DNA of 64,000 bases, taken from the NCBI GenBank assembly GCA_017622575.1, contig JAGAQU010000062.1, positions 1 to 64,000 of the forward strand, given 5' to 3'. This DNA comes from Lachnospiraceae bacterium. GTDB lineage: Bacteria > Bacillota > Clostridia > Lachnospirales > Lachnospiraceae. The translations under genes were made by a program, and so were the position numbers. This document shows positions 55,124 to 63,609 of this stretch, in pieces (the first letter of the stretch is position 1; every line of letters begins with the position of its first letter). The notes beneath the pieces were generated by a model. The model worked only from the letters and a program-made list of their open reading frames with translations, ran no database searches and was not told the DNA's origin.

Positions 55124-55483
55124 ATGTCAATTTCTGCGGAATTGGGATTAAGGATTCGCTATTATAGAAGAAGAAAACAGATGAGTCAGGAAAAATTGGC
55201 AGAAATATGCAATCTCCACCCGACCTATATTGGTCAATTAGAACGTGGCGAAAAGAATGCTACTATTGAAAGCATCTACAAAATTTCTCATGGATTGAAT
55301 ATTCCGCTAAACAAACTCATGGAAAACTTGGAAGTTTTTGAAACCGCAGAATCAGTCTCTCCAAACATCCCGTTAGAAATATACCATCAACTCCTTTCCA
55401 TGCCCTCTGAAAAGCAGCAAAAAATCCAAAAAATTATTCAGGAAATTGTCAGTTTCTCTCAAGAGTCAAAATCTGATGAATAA
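55124..55483 (+). CDS. XRE-family HTH transcriptional regulator
   Basis: A 119-residue DNA-binding protein. The N-terminal Cro/C1 helix-turn-helix spans about residues 6-62 (LGLRIRYYRRRKQMSQEKLAE, HPTYIGQLERGEKNATIESIYKI). The C-terminal ~55 residues are helical (MPSEKQQKIQKIIQEIVSF), probably for dimerisation. This build is that of SinR-like or plasmid-type regulators. The start has TAAGGAGATACTGTC. It is divergent from the two-gene membrane cassette and may repress it. Confidence 0.9.
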   Translation: MSISAELGLRIRYYRRRKQMSQEKLAEICNLHPTYIGQLERGEKNATIESIYKISHGLNIPLNKLMENLEVFETAESVSPNIPLEIYHQLLSMPSEKQQKIQKIIQEIVSFSQESKSDE

Positions 55484-55611
55484 TTGTTTTTTTCATATCC
55501 AAAGGCTTAAGTTTCATAAATCGTTTCAAAAAATGAATTGACAAATATTCCAAATCTATTTATGATAAATTCATCAGAAAAATTCAAAATAGTGTGCATC
55601 TCGCACATTCG

Positions 55612-55634
55612 GGCAGTTTCTGCCAGATTTTTCT
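55612..55634 (+). terminator. Possible terminator after the XRE gene
   Basis: A short stem GGCAG-TTT-CTGCC (55612-55624) followed by AGATTTTTCTTTT. It is weak because the stem has only five pairs, and it lies 130 bases past the stop codon. Confidence 0.35.
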
Positions 55635-55722
55635 TTTACTACACTAAATAAGGCAGGAACTGAAAGCCATTTATAGTGAAATGTCCTTTTCGTATCCTGC
55701 CAAAATACAGGGAGGATACTAT

Positions 55723-56625
55723 ATGAAAAATTACTTAAGAAACTTTTTTGACAATTGGCATGGCAGAAGACACCATAGGGTTCACCGCCAGATCAAGGAC
55801 AGACTTTTCCGTTTTTTGTTTGAAAAAGACAGGGAAGCACTATTGCAGCTTTACAATGCGCTGAACGGAACAAACTATAATGACTCGTCCCTGTTACAGG
55901 TAGTGACGATCGAAAGCGCTGTTTACGTGGTCATGAAAAATGATCTGGCATTTATCATTGCCGGTGTCATAAATCTTTATGAACACCAGAGTACGGTGAA
56001 TCCGAATATGCCTGTCCGGTTCCTGATCTATCTGGCACAGGAATATCAGGGTATCATAGAAAAAGCGCAGGAAAGTCTTTACGGCTCTAAACAAATTTTA
56101 CTCCCTACACCACATTGTGTGGTATTCTATAATGGTGATAGGGAAATACCTGAGGAGCAGGTCTTAAAGCTTTCCGATGCTTTTGAAAATAAAGAGCAGA
56201 AAGCCGATGTGGAATTGACAGTAAAAGTATTGAATATCAATTACGGTCACAATTCTCATCTGATGGAACAATGTAAAATTCTTGAGGATTATGCTAAGTT
56301 TGTGGCGATCACCAGACAGTTTGCTTCAGAAGCCACTGACAGAAAAGCGGCTTTGAATGATGCCATCCTGTATTGCATACAGAACCACATTCTGGAAGAT
56401 TTTCTCAGAAAATATCGCATGGAGGTGTTGGGAATGTTACTGGAAGAATTTGATGTAAATAAATACGAGCGGTCGCTGCGGGAAGAAGGCCGTGAGGAAG
56501 GTGAAACCCGATTAGCCACTCTTCTGAACCGCTTATTTTCCGATAACCGCATGGAAGATGCCAGGCTTGTCCTGACTGATAAGAATTTAAGGGAAAAACT
56601 GTACAGGGAATATGGAATAAAATAA
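55723..56625 (+). CDS. Rpn family recombination-promoting nuclease / PD-(D/E)XK transposase-like protein
   Basis: A 300-residue protein of the Rpn (YhgA-like, PD-(D/E)XK) family. DRLFRFLFEKDREALLQLYNALNGTNY, the ESAVYVVMKNDLAFII strand, LYEHQSTVNPNMPVRFLIYLAQEY and the C-terminal REEGREEGETRL tail are typical. By family it may nick DNA and promote RecA-independent recombination. I begin at ATG 55723 (CAGGGAGGATACTAT), not at the in-frame ATG 14 codons earlier. No terminal inverted repeats or target duplications are visible, so it is not shown to be a mobile element by itself. Confidence 0.85.
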   Translation: MKNYLRNFFDNWHGRRHHRVHRQIKDRLFRFLFEKDREALLQLYNALNGTNYNDSSLLQVVTIESAVYVVMKNDLAFIIAGVINLYEHQSTVNPNMPVRFLIYLAQEYQGIIEKAQESLYGSKQILLPTPHCVVFYNGDREIPEEQVLKLSDAFENKEQKADVELTVKVLNINYGHNSHLMEQCKILEDYAKFVAITRQFASEATDRKAALNDAILYCIQNHILEDFLRKYRMEVLGMLLEEFDVNKYERSLREEGREEGETRLATLLNRLFSDNRMEDARLVLTDKNLREKLYREYGIK

Positions 56626-56653
56626 TCTGCTGATATAGGAAAGGAACACCTGC

Positions 56654-57307
56654 ATGAAACCTGCCATTAAAAAAGAAAATGTGAAGCCTTTGTTTGACTC
56701 CAAATTCATAAAGGTCTTTGACCTTCAGTACGAAGAGGGCAAGCACTACTATGACGCCACCAGGCGATCCCTGGACCGGATCGCAGCCTTAAAATCGTCA
56801 GAAGAATTTCGGGCCATGCTGCCCGATGCGGTGACCTGCGCCGTCATTCTTAACATAAAGGACGAGGAGCCAAAGCTCCTTCTGTCAAAGGAATACCGTT
56901 ATCCCGCAGGGCAGTTTCTCTTAAGTCCTCCTGCAGGACTTTTAGATCCCGAAGATGCCGGTACGGAAAATCCCATTCTGACAGCCGCAAAAAGAGAGCT
57001 CAAAGAGGAGACCGGACTTACGATTACAGAAAAGGACTCTCTTTTCGTGATCAATCCTCTCCTGTTCTCTTCCCCCGGCATGACCGATGAGAGCAATGCC
57101 CTTGCCTGCGCTGTGGTACGGCTTGAGGACAAATCCGGACTGTCACAGGACGGCGCTGTTGGAAGTGAATGCTTTGACGGTTTTGAACTTCTTTCAAAAG
57201 AAAAAGCCATGGAAATCCTGAAAAGCGGGAAAGATAAGGACGGCATCTTTTATTCTGTTTATACCTATTGCTGTCTGATGTACTTTGTATCTGATCTTTG
57301 GAGGTAA
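56654..57307 (+). CDS. Nudix hydrolase, ADP-sugar pyrophosphatase-like
   Basis: A 217-residue enzyme that cleaves a nucleoside diphosphate linked to another group, likely ADP-ribose or a similar ADP-sugar. The Nudix helix is AAKRELKEETGL, preceded by SPPAGLLDPEDAG. The protein is somewhat longer than minimal ADP-ribose pyrophosphatases because of an N-terminal extension (residues 1-50). The start has AGGAAAGGAACACCTGC. The stop overlaps the ribosome binding site of the next gene, giving a probable two-gene operon with DUF2971. Confidence 0.88.
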   Translation: MKPAIKKENVKPLFDSKFIKVFDLQYEEGKHYYDATRRSLDRIAALKSSEEFRAMLPDAVTCAVILNIKDEEPKLLLSKEYRYPAGQFLLSPPAGLLDPEDAGTENPILTAAKRELKEETGLTITEKDSLFVINPLLFSSPGMTDESNALACAVVRLEDKSGLSQDGAVGSECFDGFELLSKEKAMEILKSGKDKDGIFYSVYTYCCLMYFVSDLWR

Positions 57308-57310
57308 CCT

Positions 57311-58132
57311 ATGCTGTATCACTATACCGACTTTGCCGCGTTCGATGGAATCATCAAGTGTGCGGAGCTTAGACTGAACAATATCTTAAACATGAATGAC
57401 GCCTCGGAAATGAGACTGTTTATGAACGGCATCTGTAAAGCCGTCACGGATAAATTGAATCAAGCCGGAGAAACAGAAAAGAGTCGCAAAACAGCAGCTT
57501 TCTTTGAAAATGAAATGGAGGAAGAATTCCACTACTCCGCCTATGCGGCATGCTTTTCCAAGTACAGAGATGATGCTGCCCAGTGGGAGCGCTATGGTCA
57601 TTTGGGACAAGGTGTATGCATCGCTTTCCACGAGGATCTGATGCAGAAAATGGTGGGCGGTGCTATTGCACTTCAGGAAGTATATTATCAGGCAGACATG
57701 AGCGAACATCCTCTGGTAGATGAATTCTATAATCTTATTAAAGAATCCAAAAGGTTTTCAGAGCATCTTCCCGAATTTCAGAATCTTATGAATGAAGCAT
57801 GGGTACAGTCGGCTGCTTTCAAGCATCCTTCCTTTACCAGCGAGCGGGAGTTCCGCCTTGTGGTGTCCCCGTTTATCTCCAATGAATTTGCAATAGAACC
57901 CAAATATCATGTTTCACCTGAAAGAATCAAGAAATATTATCCTCTCGACTTAAACAGAATGTGCGGGAAACTGAACCTCCATCTGTCTGACCTTGTCGGT
58001 GAGATCATCATAGGCCCCACCTCCTCCCAGTCCATTCCGATCCTCCAGGATTACCTTTCAGACTGCGGATTAAATATGCTGAGAGATAAGATCAGTATGT
58101 CGGAATGCCCTTTGCGAAAACCAACATCATAA
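57311..58132 (+). CDS. DUF2971 domain-containing protein
   Basis: A 273-residue soluble protein of the DUF2971 family (MLYHYTDFAAFDGII, LRLNNILNMNDASEM, CFSKYRDDAAQWERYGHLGQGVCIAF, KHPSFTSEREFRLVV). Function is unknown; the fold is sometimes compared with ADP-ribosyl-type enzymes because of the N-terminal YHYT and W-R-Y-G blocks. Coupled to a Nudix gene whose product might act on ADP-sugars, but the link is only by position. The start has TTGGAGGTAACCT. A terminator follows three bases after the stop. Confidence 0.85.
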   Translation: MLYHYTDFAAFDGIIKCAELRLNNILNMNDASEMRLFMNGICKAVTDKLNQAGETEKSRKTAAFFENEMEEEFHYSAYAACFSKYRDDAAQWERYGHLGQGVCIAFHEDLMQKMVGGAIALQEVYYQADMSEHPLVDEFYNLIKESKRFSEHLPEFQNLMNEAWVQSAAFKHPSFTSEREFRLVVSPFISNEFAIEPKYHVSPERIKKYYPLDLNRMCGKLNLHLSDLVGEIIIGPTSSQSIPILQDYLSDCGLNMLRDKISMSECPLRKPTS

Positions 58133-58134
58133 TA

Positions 58135-58179
58135 AAAACCCTGGATATCCGATGCAATGCATCTGACATTCAGGGTTTT
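58135..58179. terminator. Bidirectional terminator between convergent genes
   Basis: Outer stem AAAACCCTG/CAGGGTTTT (58135-58143, 58171-58179) with an inner GATGC-AAT-GCATC hairpin. It serves DUF2971 on the plus strand and the lipoprotein gene on the minus strand. Confidence 0.85.
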
Positions 58180-58207
58180 CTTTCACAATTCTGCTTAATT
58201 CTTTAAT

Positions 58208-58957
58208 TTACTTTGCAGCTGTCACGGACGTGATATGAGGGTTCACGCCTTCATACCAGTAAAGGAAACCTTCCATATCGATCTTATCGCCGATGTTCAG
58301 TGCTTTTACGGCATTGTAAACATCCGTTGTGTTATCGCACAGATAAGATTCAACTGTAAAGGTATAAGTATTTCCGTCAAGGGAAACATTGAAGTAAAGG
58401 TCATCTCCGTCCTGACCGGAACCATCCCAGCTGTACAGGAATGCCACATCATTGCCGTCTGCATCCTGACCTGCTGCTTCCACAGTCATACCCTTGAAGG
58501 ATACAAATTTGTTCTGATGATTGATCAGTTCATCCTTGCCAAGCAGGGAAGTAACATCCTCTGCCTCAGCAACATAATTTCCATCCTCGATTTCAAAGGT
58601 TGCATCTACAATCTCCACTTCACCGGACCACTCGGACTTATAACCGGTTACCTTGATCTTGGTACCGGGAGTCAGTTTCTCGTAATCCTCCTCGGAGCAT
58701 GCCATATTGTAAAGGAAATAACCGCCGTCCTTATCCTGTGTATAAACGGTAGCCTTATCCTCCCACCAGGACTGCTTTGCCTGTACATAAGTCTCAACTG
58801 TAACCTCTGTGTCAAGGTCTGCTGCCACATACTCTTCATAAGTCATAACGCCTTCGGACTTTACATCCTCAGCGCTGTCAGAGCTTTTGGAAGAACCACA
58901 GCCGATGCAGGCAAATACCAGTGTTAAAACTAAAAGTAACGATGTCAGTTTTTTCAT
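58208..58957 (-). CDS. Putative lipoprotein with OB-fold-like repeats
   Basis: About 249 residues. A signal peptide ends in the lipobox VFACIGC; a Ser/Asp/Glu linker follows. Then two similar beta-rich parts of about 90 residues each (TEVTVETYVQAKQSWWEDKATVYTQ ... KLTPGTKIKVTGYKSEW; NKFVSFKGMTVEA ... ALNIGDKIDMEGFLYWY), which resemble the OB-fold domains of extracellular nucleases and related lipoproteins. No catalytic motif is evident. I start at ATG 58957 with AGAGGAGAAAAAA; a reading 17 codons longer has no ribosome binding site. Function is unknown. Confidence 0.75.
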   Translation of the reverse strand: MKKLTSLLLVLTLVFACIGCGSSKSSDSAEDVKSEGVMTYEEYVAADLDTEVTVETYVQAKQSWWEDKATVYTQDKDGGYFLYNMACSEEDYEKLTPGTKIKVTGYKSEWSGEVEIVDATFEIEDGNYVAEAEDVTSLLGKDELINHQNKFVSFKGMTVEAAGQDADGNDVAFLYSWDGSGQDGDDLYFNVSLDGNTYTFTVESYLCDNTTDVYNAVKALNIGDKIDMEGFLYWYEGVNPHITSVTAAK

Positions 58958-59051
58958 TTTTTTCTCCTCTTTTCCTATGTAATAGGTTGTATTTCTGTTA
59001 ATAAACACCGAGATAATTATACCCCATATTTTTGAGAAATCAATAGCATCA

Positions 59052-60674
59052 TTATTTATTTCTCTTCTTTTTCACCATCTGTATCCCTGCATAGAGAAGA
59101 ATCAATATCCACGCTCCCGCCAAGGATGACAAAAGAATCACGGATGTCCCGGGCAGCTTTCCAAGCTCCTCCTTGCCGGCAGATAAGGAACCGGACTGCC
59201 TCCCAAGCTGATTCAATCGATACAGCGAAATGGTATCGCTGTAAAGCTTTTCGATATACTGATCATCCACCTGCTGCCCTCTCCGCACGGATTTTACCGT
59301 ATTTTCGATCAGCTGTCCCGCAGCATCCCGCAAAGATGCCGAACCGTTAAACACAGGAGTCACAAAGGTATTATCCACATGGGAGAGCAAAAGCTTTGAT
59401 GCTTTGATCTTAATATCATAATAGGTGCTGTTGTCCTCACCACACCTTGACAGATAATCCTGATACTCTGCAGATCCTTGCGCCTTTGATGTAACGGGCA
59501 CATAGCCCTCCGTCTCTGCATAAGCAGTCTGCACTTCGTTGGTCAGCAGATACTGCGCAAACAGCCAGGAGGCCAGAACCTCCTGAGGATCCTCCTTGTT
59601 AAAAATGCATAGGGAAGGGCCCTGGGATATCATCTTCGGATTGTCCGTGTCAAACTGAGGGATCGGCATCACTTCCGTTTCAAACTCCACAATCTTATCC
59701 TCACTGATATCACAAAGCGGTGCATTCGTTCCCATCCATGTTGCCCCTGCCGTGGAATCAATGGCGAAAATACACTGTCCCGCATTCAGGAAATTGGCGG
59801 GGTAGCTGGAAATTTTAAAAGTGGAAAAAGCTCCGCTCTTTCCATGCTCCGCAATCGTTTCAAGGAGTTCCTTTGTGGTATCATTAAAAAGAAGTATCTC
59901 GCCACTGTCCGTGGAATATCCGGCATCTTTCTGCTTCAGCATCTGAATCATCATGTTATCTGTGGATTTGTAGATAAAAGGAATCATAACCTTCTGTCCG
60001 TTCACTTTAAAGTTACCGTCATCATCCTTCTCCATGGCAGCCTCGGAAACCTCAAAGATAAAATCCCAGGTCAGTTTATCCGGCAGCGTATACCCCAGTG
60101 CTTCCACGTACGTTTTATTGATATAGCAGGCTTCCGTGGAGCGCATGTATGGAAGGGCATAATAATGATCGGAAATCTTACATTCCTCCAGGAATTTGGG
60201 AATGATCTCCTCTTTGGAAGGCCCCTCAAATCTGACCTCACTTCCCGCAAGACCGTACTTTTTATCCACAAACAGATCTTCCAGCGGAACCACCAGATTT
60301 GTTCCCGTCAGATAAGTTGCAATGTGATCCGGGTAGGTGATACACACATTCGGCGTGGTGCCCGTTGCAATATTGGTGATCACATCATTGTAGATTTTAC
60401 CGTAATCCGTATAAAGCCGCAGATTTACTTTAATATTCGGATACAGCGTCTCAAAATCCGCGATCGCTTTCTGATAAATGGCTGTCTGGGTTTTGTTGGT
60501 ATCATTCTTTGCCCAGAAAGTGATCTCATACTGCCCGGACTCGTCAAATTCCTCCGGAATCACAAATGCCTCCATCCCTTTGGAACCGTGACATCCCGTG
60601 AGAGGAAACAGACTAAGCAGTATCGCCGCAGACAGAAGAAAACATGATATGACTCTTTTCCCTGTTTTTCTCAT
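59052..60674 (-). CDS. Sugar ABC transporter substrate-binding lipoprotein with C-terminal membrane anchor
   Basis: A 540-residue family 1 solute-binding protein. The signal peptide and lipobox (SLFPLTGCHG) are followed by YEITFWAKNDTNKTQTAIYQKAIADFE and the two-lobed binding fold (GTTPNVCITYPDHIATYL, ALPYMRSTEACYINKTYVE, KMISQGPSLCIFNK). The end is unusual: residues about 512-534 are a membrane span followed by KKKRNK, so the protein has two anchors. Ligand is probably an oligosaccharide. The start has GGAGGAACAAAAGG, and it overlaps the permease stop by four bases (ATGA). Confidence 0.88.
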   Translation of the reverse strand: MRKTGKRVISCFLLSAAILLSLFPLTGCHGSKGMEAFVIPEEFDESGQYEITFWAKNDTNKTQTAIYQKAIADFETLYPNIKVNLRLYTDYGKIYNDVITNIATGTTPNVCITYPDHIATYLTGTNLVVPLEDLFVDKKYGLAGSEVRFEGPSKEEIIPKFLEECKISDHYYALPYMRSTEACYINKTYVEALGYTLPDKLTWDFIFEVSEAAMEKDDDGNFKVNGQKVMIPFIYKSTDNMMIQMLKQKDAGYSTDSGEILLFNDTTKELLETIAEHGKSGAFSTFKISSYPANFLNAGQCIFAIDSTAGATWMGTNAPLCDISEDKIVEFETEVMPIPQFDTDNPKMISQGPSLCIFNKEDPQEVLASWLFAQYLLTNEVQTAYAETEGYVPVTSKAQGSAEYQDYLSRCGEDNSTYYDIKIKASKLLLSHVDNTFVTPVFNGSASLRDAAGQLIENTVKSVRRGQQVDDQYIEKLYSDTISLYRLNQLGRQSGSLSAGKEELGKLPGTSVILLSSLAGAWILILLYAGIQMVKKKRNK

Positions 60675-61546
60675 CCTTTTGTTCCTCCTCTGGACACGCC
60701 TTCCATAATCTTATTGCGGAAGATCAGAAACAGAATGATCAGCGGCACAGAGATCACCACCACCGCCGCCATCATAGCCGGTATATTTTCACGTCCGAAA
60801 CCGTTCTCTCTGATTTCCTGAATTCCGTTGGAGACAAGATAATAATTCTCATCATCCGTGATCAGTCTTGGCCATACATAGGAATTCCAGCATTCGATCA
60901 CTTTCAAGATGGTAATCGTGATCAGTGTCGGCTTTGAGATGGGCACCATCACCTTAAGCAGATACTTCAGATCCGAGGTGCCGTCCACCTTTGCCGCATA
61001 ATAGAGATTGTCCGGTATCTGTTCGAAGTTTTCTTTCAGTAGATAAATGTAAAAAACACTGGTCACGGAAGGAAGAATCAGACCCGGAAAGGTATTTCTC
61101 ATATTCAGATTGGTAATGGTAACAAAATTGGTGATAATGACCAGTTCATTCGGAATCATCATCAGGGAAAGAAAGAGTACAAACGCAATATTTTTCCCCT
61201 TAAATTCAAGACGCGCAAAGGCAAAAGCCGCCAGTGTGATCACTACAAGCATAATCGCCGTAGTCAGCACTGTAAAAATGGCCGTATTCGCAAAATATCT
61301 CAAAAGAGGCACCGCCGTAAAAGCTTCTGCGTAGTTCTGAAGAGTCGGCGACAGCGTATAAAACTTCGGAATATACTCCGAATTGTAGGCGCTGTAGCTC
61401 TTTAGGGATGTAAGGATCATCCAGTAAAAAGGAAACAGTACGATAACAGCCCACAAAGCCAAAAGCACATAAGTGATAACTCTGACCACTGTTTTCCGTG
61501 TTTTGGCAGACTTTTCGATTTTACCATAATCAGTCCCGTTTTCCAT
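60671..61546 (-). CDS. Carbohydrate ABC transporter permease (MalG type)
   Basis: A 291-residue inner-membrane protein with six spans and the EAA loop AAKVDGTSDLKYLLKVMVPISKPTLITI, which docks on the ATPase. The N-terminal ~28 residues are cytoplasmic. It pairs with the upstream MalF-type permease, 14 bases away, and overlaps the binding-protein gene. Start after GAGGGGCGAAAAAT. Confidence 0.95.
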   Translation of the reverse strand: MENGTDYGKIEKSAKTRKTVVRVITYVLLALWAVIVLFPFYWMILTSLKSYSAYNSEYIPKFYTLSPTLQNYAEAFTAVPLLRYFANTAIFTVLTTAIMLVVITLAAFAFARLEFKGKNIAFVLFLSLMMIPNELVIITNFVTITNLNMRNTFPGLILPSVTSVFYIYLLKENFEQIPDNLYYAAKVDGTSDLKYLLKVMVPISKPTLITITILKVIECWNSYVWPRLITDDENYYLVSNGIQEIRENGFGRENIPAMMAAVVVISVPLIILFLIFRNKIMEGVSRGGTKG

Positions 61547-61560
61547 ATTTTTCGCCCCTC

Positions 61561-62466
61561 TTAATAATGAACATTCTTTTTGCTGATCAGCAGATTAATG
61601 CAGGTGATCGTAAGCACAATGGCAAACAAAATAATAGCTGCAGCCGATGCATAGGAAGGATAACCGCCGCTGTCACCGTACAGCATATCGTAGACATAAC
61701 CCACGATCGTGTTCATGCCCGCCGCATTTAAATTTGTTCCAAAGAGTGCCACCGCATCACTGTATGCCTTGAAGGCACCGATAAAGCCGGTAATCACCAA
61801 ATAAAAGATCATAGGTGTGATCATGGGAAGTGTGATCCTCATGAAAATCCGAAACCCCGAGGTGCCATCCACCTTTGCAGCATTGTAATACACCTGATTC
61901 ACAGAGGAAAGGGCACTGGTAAGGATCAGAATTTTAAAAGGCATGACCACCCATATGGTATAAAAACAGAGCACAAACATCTTGGCCCAGTAAGGACCCT
62001 CGATGAAGTCAACGCTTTTTCCGCCAAATAAGTGAATCAGCACATTTACAAGCCCTTCGGAATAGGGCGTTTTTTTGAACAGGATCATAAATACCAGTCC
62101 TACTGCCAGTGTATTTGTCACATAAGGGAGAAAATAAATTGTCTGAAACAGATTCCTAAGCGGCTTTATGGAACTTAAGCCCACAGAAATCAACAGCGCC
62201 AGTCCGGTGGATAAGGGTACGGTAATAATCACCAGAATAAAGGTATTTTTTACGGCCTGCAAGAAGTATGGGTCATGCAATACATAGGAATAATTATAAA
62301 GACCGATACCAAAATAAGTCTGGGATGCGGAGTTGTACCCTTCTTCAAAAGAATAAACAAAAACATCAATCAGGGGATATACCATGAAGAATCCCAGAAA
62401 AAGAATTGCCGGCAAAAGATACAGCCAGCCCTTCAGACCGCTGTTTGCAAGTTTCTTTCTTATCAT
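61561..62466 (-). CDS. Carbohydrate ABC transporter permease (MalF type)
   Basis: A 301-residue membrane subunit with six spans and the EAA loop AAKVDGTSGFRIFMRITLPMITPMIFY. The gene overlaps the ATPase gene (ATGA), and a GAGGTAGCATT site precedes its start. It forms a heterodimer with the following permease. Confidence 0.95.
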   Translation of the reverse strand: MIRKKLANSGLKGWLYLLPAILFLGFFMVYPLIDVFVYSFEEGYNSASQTYFGIGLYNYSYVLHDPYFLQAVKNTFILVIITVPLSTGLALLISVGLSSIKPLRNLFQTIYFLPYVTNTLAVGLVFMILFKKTPYSEGLVNVLIHLFGGKSVDFIEGPYWAKMFVLCFYTIWVVMPFKILILTSALSSVNQVYYNAAKVDGTSGFRIFMRITLPMITPMIFYLVITGFIGAFKAYSDAVALFGTNLNAAGMNTIVGYVYDMLYGDSGGYPSYASAAAIILFAIVLTITCINLLISKKNVHY

Positions 62467-63566
62467 AATGCTACCTCAAAGCCAATTCTTTCTTCACTCT
62501 CTCTGTCAAAGAGGAAAACCTTTCCGGGTTTCAAAGAAAATCTGACAATCTCTTCCGTTTTTACAATGTGTTCCGTATTCATGACAGCGCGGATCAGCGG
62601 ATTTAAGGAAGCCACGTTTGTGGCAACCACACTGCTGTCGCGCCCCATGACCTCCACACTGCGAAGTTGACAGGAAAAAGGCCCATTTTCATCAAGAATA
62701 AAACCTTCCGGTCTGATTCCCACGTAAACTTCTCCATCCGGAACATTCTTTGTGTGAAGAACCGCATCTTCACCTATGTACAGTATATTTTCTTTCATCT
62801 TTCCGTCAAAAACATTGATGGGCGGTGTACCCAAAAACTTTGCCACAAATAAATTGACAGGGCTGTCATAAACATCCTGAGGTTTCCCGATCTGCTGCAC
62901 CACACCGTCCTTCATCACAACGATCATATCCGAAATACTCATGGCCTCCTCCTGGTCATGGGTCACGAAGATGGTTGTGATCTTTGTCTCTCTCTGGATC
63001 CTTCTGATCTCTTCCCTTGTTTGAAGACGCAGACGGGCATCCAGATTGGAAAGTGGCTCATCTAGCAGAAGCACCTTCGGCCTTTTTACAAGAGCGCGGG
63101 CAATTGCCACTCTCTGCTGTTGACCGCCGGACAGCTCTCCCGGCTTCCGATCCATCAGTTCATCAATCTGCACAAGCTTTGCAGCCTCATATGCCTTGTC
63201 AAGCATCTCCTCTTTGGAAAGCTTGTCCTTTCCTTTCAGATTCTGCAAAGGGAACAGTATATTCTGTTTCACGGTCAGATGGGGATAAAGGGCATAGTTC
63301 TGAAATACAAGTCCAATTCCTCTGCTTTCCGGAGGAATATCCGTGACATCATCCTCTCCGAAGAAGATCCTGCCGCTTGTTGGCTTTAACAGGCCGCTGA
63401 TCAGATTCAACGTTGTACTTTTACCGCATCCGGAGGGACCAAGCAGGCCGATCAGCTTGCCATCCGGAATGGTAAAATCAAAGTTGTCTACCGCAATCAC
63501 ATCTTCATGCTTCTTCCTGTCACGACTGGGAAATTTTTTCGTCAGGTTCTGTAATACTACTTCCAT
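62463..63566 (-). CDS. Sugar ABC transporter ATP-binding protein (UgpC/MsmK type)
   Basis: A 367-residue ATPase. Walker [10 protein letters not shown], signature [15 protein letters not shown], Walker B LLLDEPLSNLD and the switch His in FVTHDQEEAMS are followed by a C-terminal regulatory TOBE/MOP-like domain (VGIRPEGFIL ... DRESEERIGFEV). Having its own ATPase is notable, as many Firmicute sugar transporters share a single MsmK elsewhere. I start at ATG 63566 (GAGGGAGAAGAGT upstream) instead of GTG five codons earlier. Confidence 0.95.
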   Translation of the reverse strand: MEVVLQNLTKKFPSRDRKKHEDVIAVDNFDFTIPDGKLIGLLGPSGCGKSTTLNLISGLLKPTSGRIFFGEDDVTDIPPESRGIGLVFQNYALYPHLTVKQNILFPLQNLKGKDKLSKEEMLDKAYEAAKLVQIDELMDRKPGELSGGQQQRVAIARALVKRPKVLLLDEPLSNLDARLRLQTREEIRRIQRETKITTIFVTHDQEEAMSISDMIVVMKDGVVQQIGKPQDVYDSPVNLFVAKFLGTPPINVFDGKMKENILYIGEDAVLHTKNVPDGEVYVGIRPEGFILDENGPFSCQLRSVEVMGRDSSVVATNVASLNPLIRAVMNTEHIVKTEEIVRFSLKPGKVFLFDRESEERIGFEVAL

Positions 63567-63609
63567 ACTCTTCTCCCTCACCCTTTGTATTCGCTGTCCC
63601 TCTTATCTG

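Noticed and set aside
55681..56625. Insertion sequence carrying the Rpn gene
   Set aside because: No terminal inverted repeats or target-site duplication were seen around it.
51653..58132. Genomic island integrated at tRNA-Ser
   Set aside because: No integrase, no duplicated tRNA 3' end and no direct repeats at a far border were found, although the AT-rich genes beyond look acquired.
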